A stretch of 64,000 nucleotides of DNA, taken from NCBI GenBank assembly GCA_004078665.1, contig SCFO01000008.1, forward strand, positions 62,001-126,000, read 5' to 3'. A program made the translations under genes and the position numbers. Of the stretch, positions 18,207-27,340 are shown piece after piece. The notes beneath the pieces are model-generated. The model worked only from the letters and a program-made list of their open reading frames with translations, searched no databases and was not told where the DNA came from. This DNA comes from Halobacillus fulvus (lineage in GTDB: Bacteria > Bacillota > Bacilli > Bacillales > Halobacillaceae). The first letter of the stretch is position 1, and each line of letters begins with the position of its first letter.

Positions 18207-19839
18207 ACAAGACCTTTTCTTCAAAAACATATTCCACCTTTAGAAAAGGTAAACGCCACGCGTATAAATAAACCACCGCTGTTACCTTGCCCTCTTCGTT
18301 CAGGCTGAATCGGCACCACTCGTTTAACGGCGTCCGAATCGTCCAGTCACCAAAACTCAAATAAATGCCCTCATCTCCTTCGCCCACTTTCCTCCGTCGA
18401 GTAGTTACGATCAAGGCCTTCTTTTCATCTGTACGTACACGTAGAACGCTGGTCAGCATCCCCAAAGGCAATGGCAGAGCGATGTTCATGAACGTTTCCT
18501 CTGCCGTCTTATGATAGGAATAAAAAAGCGAAAACAACCGAGCATTCGAAGTGGAGGTCTTCCTCATCCAGGCTCTCACCTCGTCTCGTCCATCCTTTTG
18601 ATCGAAAAGGGAAACAACCTCGCCATCGACCGGTACAAATCCGGTCACAGGAGGAGCTTTCCTCATGACCTGTGCACACACAGAAGACAGCTTCCGGAAC
18701 CCTTTCAACCACTCGACACGGACAATGCCCCGAAAGCGGTCCGTATGTGTAAACAACGACCGAATGGGAAAATCGACGTCTAAAGGCTCAAAATGTCCAC
18801 TTCGATACTCCCTCCAGTCGTGAACAAGACCCGTGACATATTCGTGCCTGGCGATCCACTCTGTTGGCGGGCTGTCTCCTTTCTTTCGCAATCGACTGAC
18901 CGGAAAGGTCGTATAAGCATGACGAGGCGACGGATGGACTCCTCTCCATGCCAGTGTGGCAAGTAAAGAAAAGCCAAAGGCACTCCAAAGACCGTGATAA
19001 GCGACCATCTGACTTACCGACTGAACCGCCAACCCCTGACTATGTAAAAAAGATAGCACCACGGTCGCCGTTAAAATCACAGAAGCCCCTTGTAAACTGA
19101 GCTTGACAGATACCTTAAAGTCAACGGAAATCCACATCCACCACAGACATAGCCAAATTAAAACCAGGATATACCCTCCTGTGATCAACTCCTGAAGGGT
19201 TGAATTCTGAACGAATAAAGCCGTGACAAGTAACGGCCCAACCAACACGCCCGTACTAAGCAATTGATAAGGAAAAACCATGAACGTCCCGTGCCTCGCA
19301 TTTTCAGATGAGCGATACCTTCCGAAAAAACCTGTGACTAAGGTGAGGACAAACCCCGCATAATGCAAATGAACGACCATCAACGTAATTTCCGCTGTTG
19401 AAAAGAACGACGCCCAGCCGGCCTGAGAGACCACGAGCAGAGCTCCACCAGCAGCTATGTAAAGGAGTCCAACATCGATCACCAGCTCTTCGACCGGACG
19501 TGCTCCTCTACCAAGCCATCTCATCCCCCCTCCAAAAGCGATAAGAAGCGTATAAAAAAACCAGACACCCGCCCACCATCCGGCTTCGGTCCCTTGAGGA
19601 AGCGTGACGGAGATCGTCCCAGCTGCCGCAAAGGGCAAGGAAACAGGAGCGACTCTCGACAACCAACCTTCCGCCCTGTTCTTTTCTGGAAAACGAACCA
19701 CCTCTTCAAGAAGCAGGGGAACGAGGATAAGAAAAACAAATCCTAATGCAAGGTCCATCCGGCTTATGTAAAACACCTGCTGCCAAACGATCAGCAAAAG
19801 AAATCCTCCCCACGCATTCCAACGCCCAGGATTCTTCAT
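18205..19839 (-). CDS. yndJ: YndJ family membrane protein
   Basis: A 544-residue protein, similar in length and layout to B. subtilis YndJ. The first about 300 residues form nine to ten transmembrane helices, including MVVHLHYAGFVLTLVTGFFGRYR. The C-terminal part (about 330-544) is a soluble DUF4166-like domain with FRGIVRVEWLKGFRKLSS and PPVTGFVPVDGEVVSLFDQ. Function is not established. It lies 47 nt behind the uracil-DNA glycosylase-like gene on the same strand, so they may be cotranscribed. Start ATG follows GGGGGAG. Confidence 0.85.
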   Translation of the reverse strand: MKNPGRWNAWGGFLLLIVWQQVFYISRMDLALGFVFLILVPLLLEEVVRFPEKNRAEGWLSRVAPVSLPFAAAGTISVTLPQGTEAGWWAGVWFFYTLLIAFGGGMRWLGRGARPVEELVIDVGLLYIAAGGALLVVSQAGWASFFSTAEITLMVVHLHYAGFVLTLVTGFFGRYRSSENARHGTFMVFPYQLLSTGVLVGPLLVTALFVQNSTLQELITGGYILVLIWLCLWWMWISVDFKVSVKLSLQGASVILTATVVLSFLHSQGLAVQSVSQMVAYHGLWSAFGFSLLATLAWRGVHPSPRHAYTTFPVSRLRKKGDSPPTEWIARHEYVTGLVHDWREYRSGHFEPLDVDFPIRSLFTHTDRFRGIVRVEWLKGFRKLSSVCAQVMRKAPPVTGFVPVDGEVVSLFDQKDGRDEVRAWMRKTSTSNARLFSLFYSYHKTAEETFMNIALPLPLGMLTSVLRVRTDEKKALIVTTRRRKVGEGDEGIYLSFGDWTIRTPLNEWCRFSLNEEGKVTAVVYLYAWRLPFLKVEYVFEEKVL

Positions 19840-19886
19840 CAGCTTCTCCCCCCTCTTTTTCTATTTTAGAAGGCACGCGTTATGAG

Positions 19887-20507
19887 TCACTCGTCCTGCT
19901 CCAGATACCTTTTTAACGTTTGTAACGACTGTTCGATATCGGAACGGATTTTAGGGTTATAAAAAACGGCAGCAGGATGATACATAGGGATGATCGTATA
20001 GCTCTTGTCAGACAATTTCCATTCCCCATCTATATACTGGTACACAGGGCTCTCGATCGCTTCTCCTACGACATCGGACATTTTATCATCCCTTTTTGTC
20101 AACCGTTCGAAAGCGACACCACCCAGCGCAATGATGATATCGGGATCAACCGTCTCGATTTGATAGTCGAGCAGTTTGGCATGGGCCGTGATTTCCTTTT
20201 GATTCGGTTTTCGATTCGCCAGGCGCTCCCCCTTCTTTGTTTTCATTCGTTTCCAAGGGCGGCTTCTGACCACACTCGTAATGTAAATATCCTCTCTCGA
20301 AATGCCTAACGTTTCGAGCTGATGGTCAAGCTCTTTTCCTGCACGCCCTATAAACGGTTCGCCCTTTTCCACCTCGTTCTCTCCCGGAGCTTCTCCGACA
20401 ATCATTAGATTGGCCCGCTCATTACCGTCTCCAAGTACGAATCCCTCAGTATCATAGGGTTCGATATTCTTTTTCGCTTCCTGCAAAATAGATTCGGGGA
20501 TCTTCAT
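19887..20507 (-). CDS. Uracil-DNA glycosylase superfamily protein, family 4-like without Fe-S cysteines
   Basis: A 206-residue member of the uracil-DNA glycosylase superfamily, which excises uracil from DNA. Motif 1 is VGEAPGENEVEKGEPFIGRAG (about 40-60) and motif 2 is YHPAAVFYNP (about 180). PDIIIALGGVAF is the central strand. Family 4 enzymes normally carry four cysteines for a [4Fe-4S] cluster; this protein, from its chosen start, has no cysteine at all. The start at 20507 follows AAGGAGG; the frame is open upstream, but with no ribosome site, over the promoter of the divergent MMPL gene. Activity of cluster-free members is uncertain. Confidence 0.82.
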   Translation of the reverse strand: MKIPESILQEAKKNIEPYDTEGFVLGDGNERANLMIVGEAPGENEVEKGEPFIGRAGKELDHQLETLGISREDIYITSVVRSRPWKRMKTKKGERLANRKPNQKEITAHAKLLDYQIETVDPDIIIALGGVAFERLTKRDDKMSDVVGEAIESPVYQYIDGEWKLSDKSYTIIPMYHPAAVFYNPKIRSDIEQSLQTLKRYLEQDE

Positions 20508-20640
20508 CTCCCAACCTCCTTCCTGCTTTTCTATTCCCGATTCTACCCCTTGCCAACACATCGAGCGTTTTTTTGTTTGTACGGGCGGAAAAAGGGAATG
20601 ATTTCTCCATACACCGCTAATCTTAAAGGAGCTCGAGCAC

Positions 20641-22755
20641 ATGAAGAGAATATCGTCCTTTATCGTAAAAAGCTATAAATGGTTGCTAGTATTATGGGTA
20701 TTCATCACTCTAGGACTCGGGTATTTTGCTATTCAGTTACCTTCTTTACTGGAGGGGGACGGTTTCCGTACAGATGGAGAATACGAAAGAGTCGAAAAGG
20801 AATTGAACGAGAACTTCGGCTTTCCTGAGTCGAGCTTATTGCTTTTGTTTGAAGATCAATCCGAAGAAACCATTTCGAGCGTATTGAATGAAGTAGAAGA
20901 AATGGAGCTTGCCTCGAGTATACAGACTCCGTTAGATAATGAAGAGATGCAAAATGGCGACCTCGCCTATGCCAGTCTGCTCTTTGATGAGGAGCCAGAA
21001 GACATGGGACGGGTAATCTCTGACATTAAGTCCGTCATTTCGGAAGAGAACGGAATCAGCTTAACCGGTGCACCCGTCATTTCAGAGGACATTAACAAGG
21101 CGAGTCAGGAAGATTTGAAAAATGCGGAACTGATCGGTCTCCCTGTCGCGCTTATCATTCTATTGCTGGCTTTCGGTACTGTCGTCGCTTCCCTGCTCCC
21201 TCTCATCATTGGTGCCATTACAATCGTAGCCGGGTTTGGTGTACTCGCGATCATCGGTCAGGACACGCAGCTTTCCATTTTTATACTGAATATCGCCCCG
21301 ATGATTGGCCTCGCCTTAAGTATTGATTTTGCCTTACTTTTCATCAATCGGTACCGTGAAGAGTTGTCGAAGCAGGAGAAGGGCGCAGCGTTACGCACAA
21401 CCATTGAAACAGCCGGCCGTTCCATCATTTTCTCGGCCGTCTGTGTCTTTATCGGACTCGCCGCAATGAGTGTCATACAAGTCGATATCTTCACAAATAT
21501 CGCCCTTGGCGGAACCGTGGTCATCATCCTAGCGGTGCTCAGTTCGCTCACACTGCTTCCGTCTCTTCTCTATCTTTTGGATTCCAAAATCGACAAGTGG
21601 CGGATCATCCCTAAGGACAAAGATACAACCCCGCGCTGGCGTACCTTCGCTCGTTGGGTGATGAAACACCCGGTCTTTATTGCGCTCACCGCGTTCGTGC
21701 TGCTCTTTATTGGAGTATTGCCCGTTTTTAATATGAACCTGTCCATTCCGACGGTCGATGCATTGCCTGAATCGTATGAATCACGAGCCGCTTTTGACAC
21801 GATTGATGAAACCTTCATGTCAGATCAGGAAAGTACGGCTTATATCATTGCAGAACGGGAGGACGGATGGCTGGAAGGAGACGGATTAGAAGCGATGAAG
21901 GAGTTGCAGGACCGCTTGACCGAACCCGAGATCGTCGATTCTGTCGATACGTTGTTTACGGCGAGCGACATCGATTCTCCTGAAGAGCTCGCTGCTACAT
22001 TGGAACAACCGCAGGCCCGGGAACAGCTAGAACCTGCCATCGACCAGTTCACGTCCGATGAAAAGCTTATGATCCCTGTAAACTTAACGGTGGCTGCCAA
22101 TTCAAACGCAGCTCAAGACCTCATGGCAGAATGGTCAGAGGCTTCCTGGCAAATGGATGTTATGATCGGCGGACAACCGAAGTTCAACGAGGAAATCTAC
22201 ACCGAAATTTATGATAAGATCGGCATTACATTGGCGATCATTATCCTTTCGACCTTCATCATTTTAATGATCGCGTTCCGTTCGATTCTGATTCCGCTGA
22301 AGGCGATCTTGATGAACATCATCGGCCTTGCTTCCACTTTCGGTGTCTTGGTCTGGCTGTTTCAAGGGGGACACTTCGGTCTGGATGAAGCAGATATCGC
22401 ACTTATTCTTCCAGTCATTGTTTTTAGCCTTGTTTTTGGGTTAAGTATGGATTATGAAGTGTTTTTAATTTCAAGAATCCGGGAGTTTTACTTAGAAACG
22501 GGAGACAACACAAAATCAACGATTGAGGGACTCGCGAATACGAGTAAAATCATTACATCGGCTGCCCTGATCATGATTGTGATCACAGGTGCCTTCGCTT
22601 TTACTGGCGTAGTTCCCGTCAAACAAATCGGCATTGGCATTGCCATTGCGATTTTTATCGATGCGACGATTATCCGCCTGCTCCTCGTTCCTAGTCTGAT
22701 GAAGCTGATGGGTGATTGGAACTGGTGGCTTCCGTTCAGTAAAGGCCGTAAATAA
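20641..22755 (+). CDS. MMPL/RND-family transporter, YdfJ-like
   Basis: A 704-residue membrane exporter of the MMPL branch of the RND superfamily. There are two repeats of one helix, an extracytoplasmic loop domain and five helices. TM blocks lie near 12-32, 160-310, 345-365 and 525-690. The functional motif regions GLALSIDFALLFINRYREEL and VFGLSMDYEVFLISRIREFY hold the conserved Asp/Tyr of the proton pathway. It resembles B. subtilis YdfJ. Substrates (drugs, lipids, siderophores) are not predictable. ATG follows AAAGGAGC. The gene is monocistronic, with repeat copy D directly downstream. Confidence 0.88.
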   Translation: MKRISSFIVKSYKWLLVLWVFITLGLGYFAIQLPSLLEGDGFRTDGEYERVEKELNENFGFPESSLLLLFEDQSEETISSVLNEVEEMELASSIQTPLDNEEMQNGDLAYASLLFDEEPEDMGRVISDIKSVISEENGISLTGAPVISEDINKASQEDLKNAELIGLPVALIILLLAFGTVVASLLPLIIGAITIVAGFGVLAIIGQDTQLSIFILNIAPMIGLALSIDFALLFINRYREELSKQEKGAALRTTIETAGRSIIFSAVCVFIGLAAMSVIQVDIFTNIALGGTVVIILAVLSSLTLLPSLLYLLDSKIDKWRIIPKDKDTTPRWRTFARWVMKHPVFIALTAFVLLFIGVLPVFNMNLSIPTVDALPESYESRAAFDTIDETFMSDQESTAYIIAEREDGWLEGDGLEAMKELQDRLTEPEIVDSVDTLFTASDIDSPEELAATLEQPQAREQLEPAIDQFTSDEKLMIPVNLTVAANSNAAQDLMAEWSEASWQMDVMIGGQPKFNEEIYTEIYDKIGITLAIIILSTFIILMIAFRSILIPLKAILMNIIGLASTFGVLVWLFQGGHFGLDEADIALILPVIVFSLVFGLSMDYEVFLISRIREFYLETGDNTKSTIEGLANTSKIITSAALIMIVITGAFAFTGVVPVKQIGIGIAIAIFIDATIIRLLLVPSLMKLMGDWNWWLPFSKGRK

Positions 22756-22789
22756 GGTGAATCGATGCAATCAAATAAGGCTTTTAACC

Positions 22790-22960
22790 GCTTCCGTTTT
22801 TTATGACAGAGCCTGGAGGGGCGGGAAATAACTCGCTTTCCATGGGCGGGCGCTGAGCTTCCTCGGAGCACAGCTCCTGTGGGATCTCAGCCTGCCCTTT
22901 CCTCCCCATAGGAGTCTCGTCATTTCCCGCCCCTCCTTCCCAAAATAGATGAACGGAAGC
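22790..22960 (-). repeat. Dispersed palindromic element, copy D (reverse)
   Basis: The termini are GCTTCCG and CGGAAGC; both carry the matching T-to-C and A-to-G change relative to other copies, so pairing is kept. The outer stem GGAGGGGCGGGAAAT is perfect. Lies between the convergent mmpL-type and cation exchanger genes. The 160 bp from 22961 to 23120 show no convincing gene. Confidence 0.9.
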
Positions 22961-23119
22961 CTTATGTTTAAAATGTTTTACAAGTTGAATTAGCCATACG
23001 TGCATTGGAGTCCTTCTTCATTACATCCATACTGACATCTAACATATAAAGGAAACGGTGAAATCCATTGCTTTTTACAGACCCACACGCCATATGAATC
23101 CAAAATAAACCATTATAAA

Positions 23120-23147
23120 AGAAGCGGCCAGGGGGCCGCTTCTTATT
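23120..23147 (-). terminator. Terminator of the cation exchanger gene
   Basis: Perfect 9-bp stem GAAGCGGCC / GGCCGCTTC with a 4-nt loop; TTTTAT follows on the minus strand. Confidence 0.85.
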
Positions 23148-24129
23148 TGATCTGAAAGACAAAATAAGTGGTGACAAAATAGGTAATGACGATCAGAGTA
23201 GACGGCAGAAGATAGCCCCAGGATCTCGCTTTCCTTCTCGTAATACTAAGAATCACAAGCAAGATGAACACAATGGAAGCCGCTCCCGTAATTAAATTCG
23301 CCGGGCTTGATTCCGCCAACAGATTCCCTCTGAAATAAATAGCGTCCGTGATGGCTAAAATCATCAAGTTGAACGCATTACTTCCAAGCAGCGAACTGAT
23401 TCCGAGATTGAAGTTCCTCAGTTTCAGAGCCGTCCCTACACTAACCGCATCAGGAAGAGACGTACTGATCGCTACCAAAAAGGCGCCAACGAATGAAGCA
23501 CCGATACCCGTAATGACAGAAATCCTCTCCGCAGTAATCGTCAAGACACTTCCGATCACCATGATCGCAACAGCCGCCCCGATAAAACGAGTCAGCACCT
23601 GTTTGTACGTGAATTCAGAATACCTTTCATTCTGCCGCTTCACTTTTCTACCTTTATATTCTGTTCGGTCATTGATATATTTCGAACCTACAAAGTACAA
23701 AATGACAATGGCAATCGACGTATAGCTGATATGAAAAATATGGGTCGGCAATGTCAATCCTAAACCGACAATGACAATCAGCGTCATCATAATGACAAGC
23801 CATCCATACAATTTGCTTTCTACCGTCGCATGGGTCATGATCTGATACTTTCGATACACGATATCAAAAATAGCCAAGCCCATAATATTAAATAAATTAC
23901 TTCCAATCAGATTTCCAACTGCCAAGTCCGGGGAGTCGATGGCGATCGCTGTCACACTAGAGGTTAATTCCGGCAAGGAAATCGCAATGCCGATGATCGC
24001 TCCCATAAAGGCAGATGACGCGCTCGTTTTTTCTTTCACAGCGTCCCCGTAAATGGATAACCGGGAGGCAACAAAAAATGTCAACACTCCTGAAAGGAAG
24101 AAAAGTACAAAGACGAGCCAGTCACTCAT
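23143..24129 (-). CDS. Sodium/calcium (cation/Ca2+) exchanger family membrane protein
   Basis: A 328-residue CaCA-type antiporter with about ten helices in two inverted halves. The two alpha-repeat signatures are seen: GAIIGIAISLPELTSSVTA..GNLIGSNLFNI (about 43-85) and VGAFLVAISTSLPDAVSVG..GISSLLGSNAFNL (about 215-258). The central Glu of one repeat (LPEL) is replaced by Asp (LPDA) in the other, as in many bacterial members. It exchanges Na+ or H+ for Ca2+ or related cations. Start ATG at 24129 follows AAAGGGGAC. It has its own terminator. Confidence 0.88.
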   Translation of the reverse strand: MSDWLVFVLFFLSGVLTFFVASRLSIYGDAVKEKTSASSAFMGAIIGIAISLPELTSSVTAIAIDSPDLAVGNLIGSNLFNIMGLAIFDIVYRKYQIMTHATVESKLYGWLVIMMTLIVIVGLGLTLPTHIFHISYTSIAIVILYFVGSKYINDRTEYKGRKVKRQNERYSEFTYKQVLTRFIGAAVAIMVIGSVLTITAERISVITGIGASFVGAFLVAISTSLPDAVSVGTALKLRNFNLGISSLLGSNAFNLMILAITDAIYFRGNLLAESSPANLITGAASIVFILLVILSITRRKARSWGYLLPSTLIVITYFVTTYFVFQIK

Positions 24130-24320
24130 TCTCTAGTCCCCTTTCTTCACACTACCAACGTCTATCCCCATTCCCTCCACCTGATCTTCTAAAACACCCC
24201 TTGATTTGGCATATATGGAAATCATTAAATTGTAAAAAGACTGAAATGAAATGGAACATGCCAGAAGACGAAGATTTCCGAATTTCAGGCAGACAACTAC
24301 TCATCCTACCCACAAACAGC

Positions 24321-24358
24321 AAAAAAACGCATGAAATCTTCTTCGATTTCATGCGTTT
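24321..24358 (-). terminator. Terminator of the carotenoid gene pair
   Basis: Perfect 14-bp stem AAACGCATGAAATC / GATTTCATGCGTTT with a 6-nt loop and a T-run on the minus strand. The rest of 24130-24320 holds no recognisable gene. Confidence 0.92.
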
Positions 24359-24377
24359 CACTTTTAAAATTCTTTTG

Positions 24378-25880
24378 TTACGATTTGACTGTTTGCTGCG
24401 CTTCCTGCTTAATCAAATCCGCCGTCAATTGCCCGGAGAGCGTCACCATTGGAACGCCTCCACCTGGGTGAGTAGAACCTCCTACAAAGTAGAGGTTTTC
24501 ATAAATCCGACTTTTCGACGGAATCTTGAACCCTCCATTTGTTTTCTTATCGGCTGCGATACCATAAATCGATCCTCCGTTTGGCCCGTAAAGAGATTCC
24601 AGATCCTCAGGAGTAAAACGATACTCAAACTCGACGGAGTCTCGTAGCCCTTCCATCCCCATTCGTTCCAGCTTATCTAATACGAGTTCGCGATACTGAT
24701 CCCAGTCCACTGGCTTACGCTTTCCATTTTTAAGTGGCGGCACGTGGGTCAAAACGAATAAATTATCCTTTCCTTCCGGTGCCTGAGTATCATCAGATCG
24801 AGAAGAAATCCCGATATAGATTGTCGGGTCATCAGCCGTCTTGCCCTGATCGAAAATCTGCTTGAATTCTTTTTCAGGATCTTCAGAGAAAAAGAAATTA
24901 TGGTGTTTCAGATTATCGAACTTCTTGTCTGTGCCAAGCAGAAGAACGAGCCCTGAAACAGTAGGTTCGAATTTCTTCTCGAGAGATTTCGTCTCTTTTT
25001 TCACTTTCGAAGAATCCGGAGCCAACCTGCGATAAGCTGGGATCGCCTCTAAATTGGATACGACGATATCCGCTTCGTGTACCTTGCCATCCTCTGTTTC
25101 CACACCCACGATTCGGTCTCCATCCTCGACAAGGCGTTTGACAGGAGCGTTTAACTGAACATCTACACGCAGCTCTTCCATCAAGCGGCCCATTCCTTCA
25201 GCGATCTTGTACATTCCACCTTGGACATAATGGATGCCTAGACCGAGCTGGACGTACACGAGTTGATTCAGGATCGCTGGCGAAGCATACGGGTTTGACC
25301 CCACATACATGACAAAGAAATTGAACAGCTGCTCTAAATACTTGTTATCAAAATGCTTATGCGTGGATTTTGCCACTGTGCTCAGCGGATCCATTTGAAG
25401 AAGCTCACTGAGCTTATGATGATTCTTCAAATCTTTCAGATCCTGAATACTATATTTGTAAAAGCTCTTCATGCAAAGCTCATACATATCCTGACTGTAG
25501 GATAAGAAATCCGTCAGTTTACGATTCGGACGTTCCGTAACCTTCGCCATCTCTTCAAGCATTTGAGGCAAGTCACTCGTCACATCCAGCTGTGTCCCAT
25601 CTTCAAAGAATGTCCGCCACTGAGGCTCTACCCGCTCGACCGTTATGTAGTCCTCCAGGCGACGGTGAACACTCTCAAACAGCTGTTCCAATACCCATGG
25701 CATCGTTAAAATCGACGGACCAGTATCAAACGTAAACCCTTTTCCTTCCCGTTTATTTAACTTTCCACCTATATTACTGTTCTTCTCAATGACCTGAACA
25801 TCGTACCCGTCACCAGCAAGGCGAATAGCTGCTGACATTCCACCAAGACCTGCACCGACAACAATCGCTTTCTTTTTCAC
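24378..25880 (-). CDS. CrtI/CrtN-family carotenoid desaturase or oxygenase
   Basis: A 500-residue FAD-dependent amine-oxidase-fold enzyme. The N-terminal dinucleotide motif is AIVVGAGLGGMSAAIRLA; FDTGPSILTMPWVLEQLF and the C-terminal FVGGSTHPGGGVPMVTLSGQLTAD are the phytoene-desaturase family signatures. In halophilic Bacillaceae such proteins desaturate 4,4'-diapophytoene (CrtN) or oxidise the C30 chain end (CrtNb/CrtP); which one this is cannot be decided here. The start is the GTG at 25880, 5 nt behind GGAGG. It follows the ICMT-like gene by 20 nt in one transcript. No crtM synthase is in the window. Confidence 0.88.
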   Translation of the reverse strand: MKKKAIVVGAGLGGMSAAIRLAGDGYDVQVIEKNSNIGGKLNKREGKGFTFDTGPSILTMPWVLEQLFESVHRRLEDYITVERVEPQWRTFFEDGTQLDVTSDLPQMLEEMAKVTERPNRKLTDFLSYSQDMYELCMKSFYKYSIQDLKDLKNHHKLSELLQMDPLSTVAKSTHKHFDNKYLEQLFNFFVMYVGSNPYASPAILNQLVYVQLGLGIHYVQGGMYKIAEGMGRLMEELRVDVQLNAPVKRLVEDGDRIVGVETEDGKVHEADIVVSNLEAIPAYRRLAPDSSKVKKETKSLEKKFEPTVSGLVLLLGTDKKFDNLKHHNFFFSEDPEKEFKQIFDQGKTADDPTIYIGISSRSDDTQAPEGKDNLFVLTHVPPLKNGKRKPVDWDQYRELVLDKLERMGMEGLRDSVEFEYRFTPEDLESLYGPNGGSIYGIAADKKTNGGFKIPSKSRIYENLYFVGGSTHPGGGVPMVTLSGQLTADLIKQEAQQTVKS

Positions 25881-25900
25881 CAAATCCTCCACCTCCATAA

Positions 25901-26458
25901 TTAATAGACAAATGGAATCAACCGGTATCTTGATTTGCACCAATTCCGGTAAAGATCCCCGTGAGCTTCTATAAGCATCGCTTCCTCTATGCGGATTCTA
26001 TGTAATAAAGCGACGGTGACTAACATCCCACAACCGAAAGCGGTCCATAGATTTCCGACTCCAAGACAAAATCCTACGACAATACAAAACAATCCCGTAT
26101 ATAAAGGGTGTCTTAACTTCCTGTAGGGACCTGAGCTGACCAGCTTATCCCCTTGCTGCACAGATACGTCTCTTGTGAACTGTTCTTTCAGGTGCAGGAT
26201 GCCCCAATACCTGAGAAGGACACCTCCCGTAAATAAAAACAGTCCCGCCCAGTGAAGAACCGGCGAGGTAATCACACCTATGTCCAATTCACGCATAAAT
26301 AAAGAAACGCTAACTGCCAACAAAATCGCCACAAGAATGAGAGGGAACGATTGTCGCTCTAGCCTGCCCCCTTCCTCAGGGTGACGATTACGAAAAAGGA
26401 TGAACTCGAACAGCCATGCGGCTGCAACCATTAGAAACAGGATTTCGAATGGATTCAT
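25901..26458 (-). CDS. ICMT-like membrane carboxyl methyltransferase
   Basis: A 185-residue integral membrane protein with four to five helices and the C-terminal signature of isoprenylcysteine carboxyl methyltransferases: SSGPYRKLRHPLYTGLF, then RIEEAMLIEAHGDLYRNWCKSRYRLIPF. These residues bind SAM and the carboxylate. Bacteria lack prenylated CAAX proteins, so another carboxylated isoprenoid is the likely substrate. Because the gene is cotranscribed with a carotenoid enzyme, a carotenoic acid is a reasonable candidate (inference). The start at 26458 follows AAGGAA. Phosphatidylethanolamine methyltransferase-like activity is an alternative. Confidence 0.8.
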   Translation of the reverse strand: MNPFEILFLMVAAAWLFEFILFRNRHPEEGGRLERQSFPLILVAILLAVSVSLFMRELDIGVITSPVLHWAGLFLFTGGVLLRYWGILHLKEQFTRDVSVQQGDKLVSSGPYRKLRHPLYTGLFCIVVGFCLGVGNLWTAFGCGMLVTVALLHRIRIEEAMLIEAHGDLYRNWCKSRYRLIPFVY

Positions 26459-26681
26459 GTATAGTAATTCCTTAGACGTATAAGCTTGAACATATTCGTC
26501 CCTCCTCTTCCTGTCACAGCTGCTACCCTTAACCATTCCCATTCCCAAAGGGTTTTAAACGAAAGTATTCTGAAAATAATCAAAAGATAGAATAGGGAAA
26601 TTATGATAAAATTATGGATATGTTTGAGATCACCATTCACTAGTTAAGCGATTTTAAGCGAGTGATCGATAGGCCTAAATA
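26459..26681. other. Leader/promoter region upstream of the carotenoid pair
   Basis: AT-rich, gene-free; presumably holds the minus-strand promoter. No clear operator was recognised. Together with repeat E and the leader to 27073 this makes a 615-bp stretch without an open gene. Confidence 0.4.
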
Positions 26682-26854
26682 GTTTCCTTTGCGCTTAACA
26701 GATATTGGAGGGGCGGGAGATACCTCGCTTTCCATGGGCGGGCGCTGAGCTTCCTCGTCGCTTTGCTCCTGCGGGATCTCAGCCTGCCCTCTCCTCCCCA
26801 TAGGAGTCTTCGGCATTTCCCGCCCCTCCTTCCCGAGTATAGCTGAACGGAAAC
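26682..26854 (-). repeat. Dispersed palindromic element, copy E (reverse)
   Basis: Left end GTTTCCTTT (degenerate), right end AACGGAAAC. The outer stem GGAGGGGCGGGAGAT pairs with CATTTCCCGCCCCTCC. It is the only copy lying between divergent genes, upstream of the carotenoid pair and of a small membrane-protein gene. Confidence 0.88.
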
Positions 26855-26973
26855 ACCACTTGCAGAGCATGTTATGGAAAAAGAAGACTTTAACTTGAAG
26901 CCGTGACTATACGTTTCTTTTATTTTCTATAATATGGAAATGGTGTTATCTGTAGCAAAAATATGGGCTGGTG

Positions 26974-27014
26974 TGGTGGTTAAAGGAACTGATTTTCCAC
27001 CAAATCTCTTTTTT
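26974..27014 (+). terminator. Possible attenuator/terminator in the leader of the small membrane-protein pair
   Basis: TGGTGG and CCACCA form a stem, extended by AAA/TTT, followed by AATCTCTTTTTT. A -10-like TATAAT lies at 26928-26933. If active it would end a short transcript of about 80 nt before the gene at 27074. Confidence 0.4.
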
Positions 27015-27073
27015 CAAAGCTCAAAAGAATCTACTCATCAAAATCACATACATGTTAACAGGAGGAATTACCA

Positions 27074-27337
27074 ATGATATCGATTCTATATGTGACCGCC
27101 TTGCTTATCGGGATCACAATCGCTTGTTTGCGGGCAAAGAAATACAAAGAACAACACGGGTCTTACGGTTCTTGGAGACAGTATATGACATCGGGCTGTT
27201 TCTTCACCATGTCTTTGGTTCTTTTTATCGCAATACAAGCAGATTGGTTAGGTATAGCCAGTACAGCACTAGCCTTAGTTTTGCTCATCGCGGCTGCTTA
27301 TTTCACTCGTTATCTGCCTGCAAAGACAGAGGCATAA
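27074..27337 (+). CDS. Small hypothetical membrane protein (87 aa)
   Basis: An 87-residue protein with three predicted transmembrane segments (about 2-18, 40-58 and 60-78) separated by a basic loop RAKKYKEQHGSYGSWRQ. The ATG follows AACAGGAGG at good spacing, which supports translation. I do not recognise a family. Three nucleotides after its stop begins a second tiny membrane ORF, so the two are probably one operon, behind a long leader with a possible attenuator. Confidence 0.7.
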   Translation: MISILYVTALLIGITIACLRAKKYKEQHGSYGSWRQYMTSGCFFTMSLVLFIAIQADWLGIASTALALVLLIAAAYFTRYLPAKTEA

Positions 27338-27340
27338 CCC

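Noticed and set aside
22985-23110. 41-codon minus-strand ORF (MACGSVKSNGF...) between repeat D and the exchanger gene
   Set aside because: No convincing ribosome site, and it lies past the exchanger terminator; coding signal not supported.
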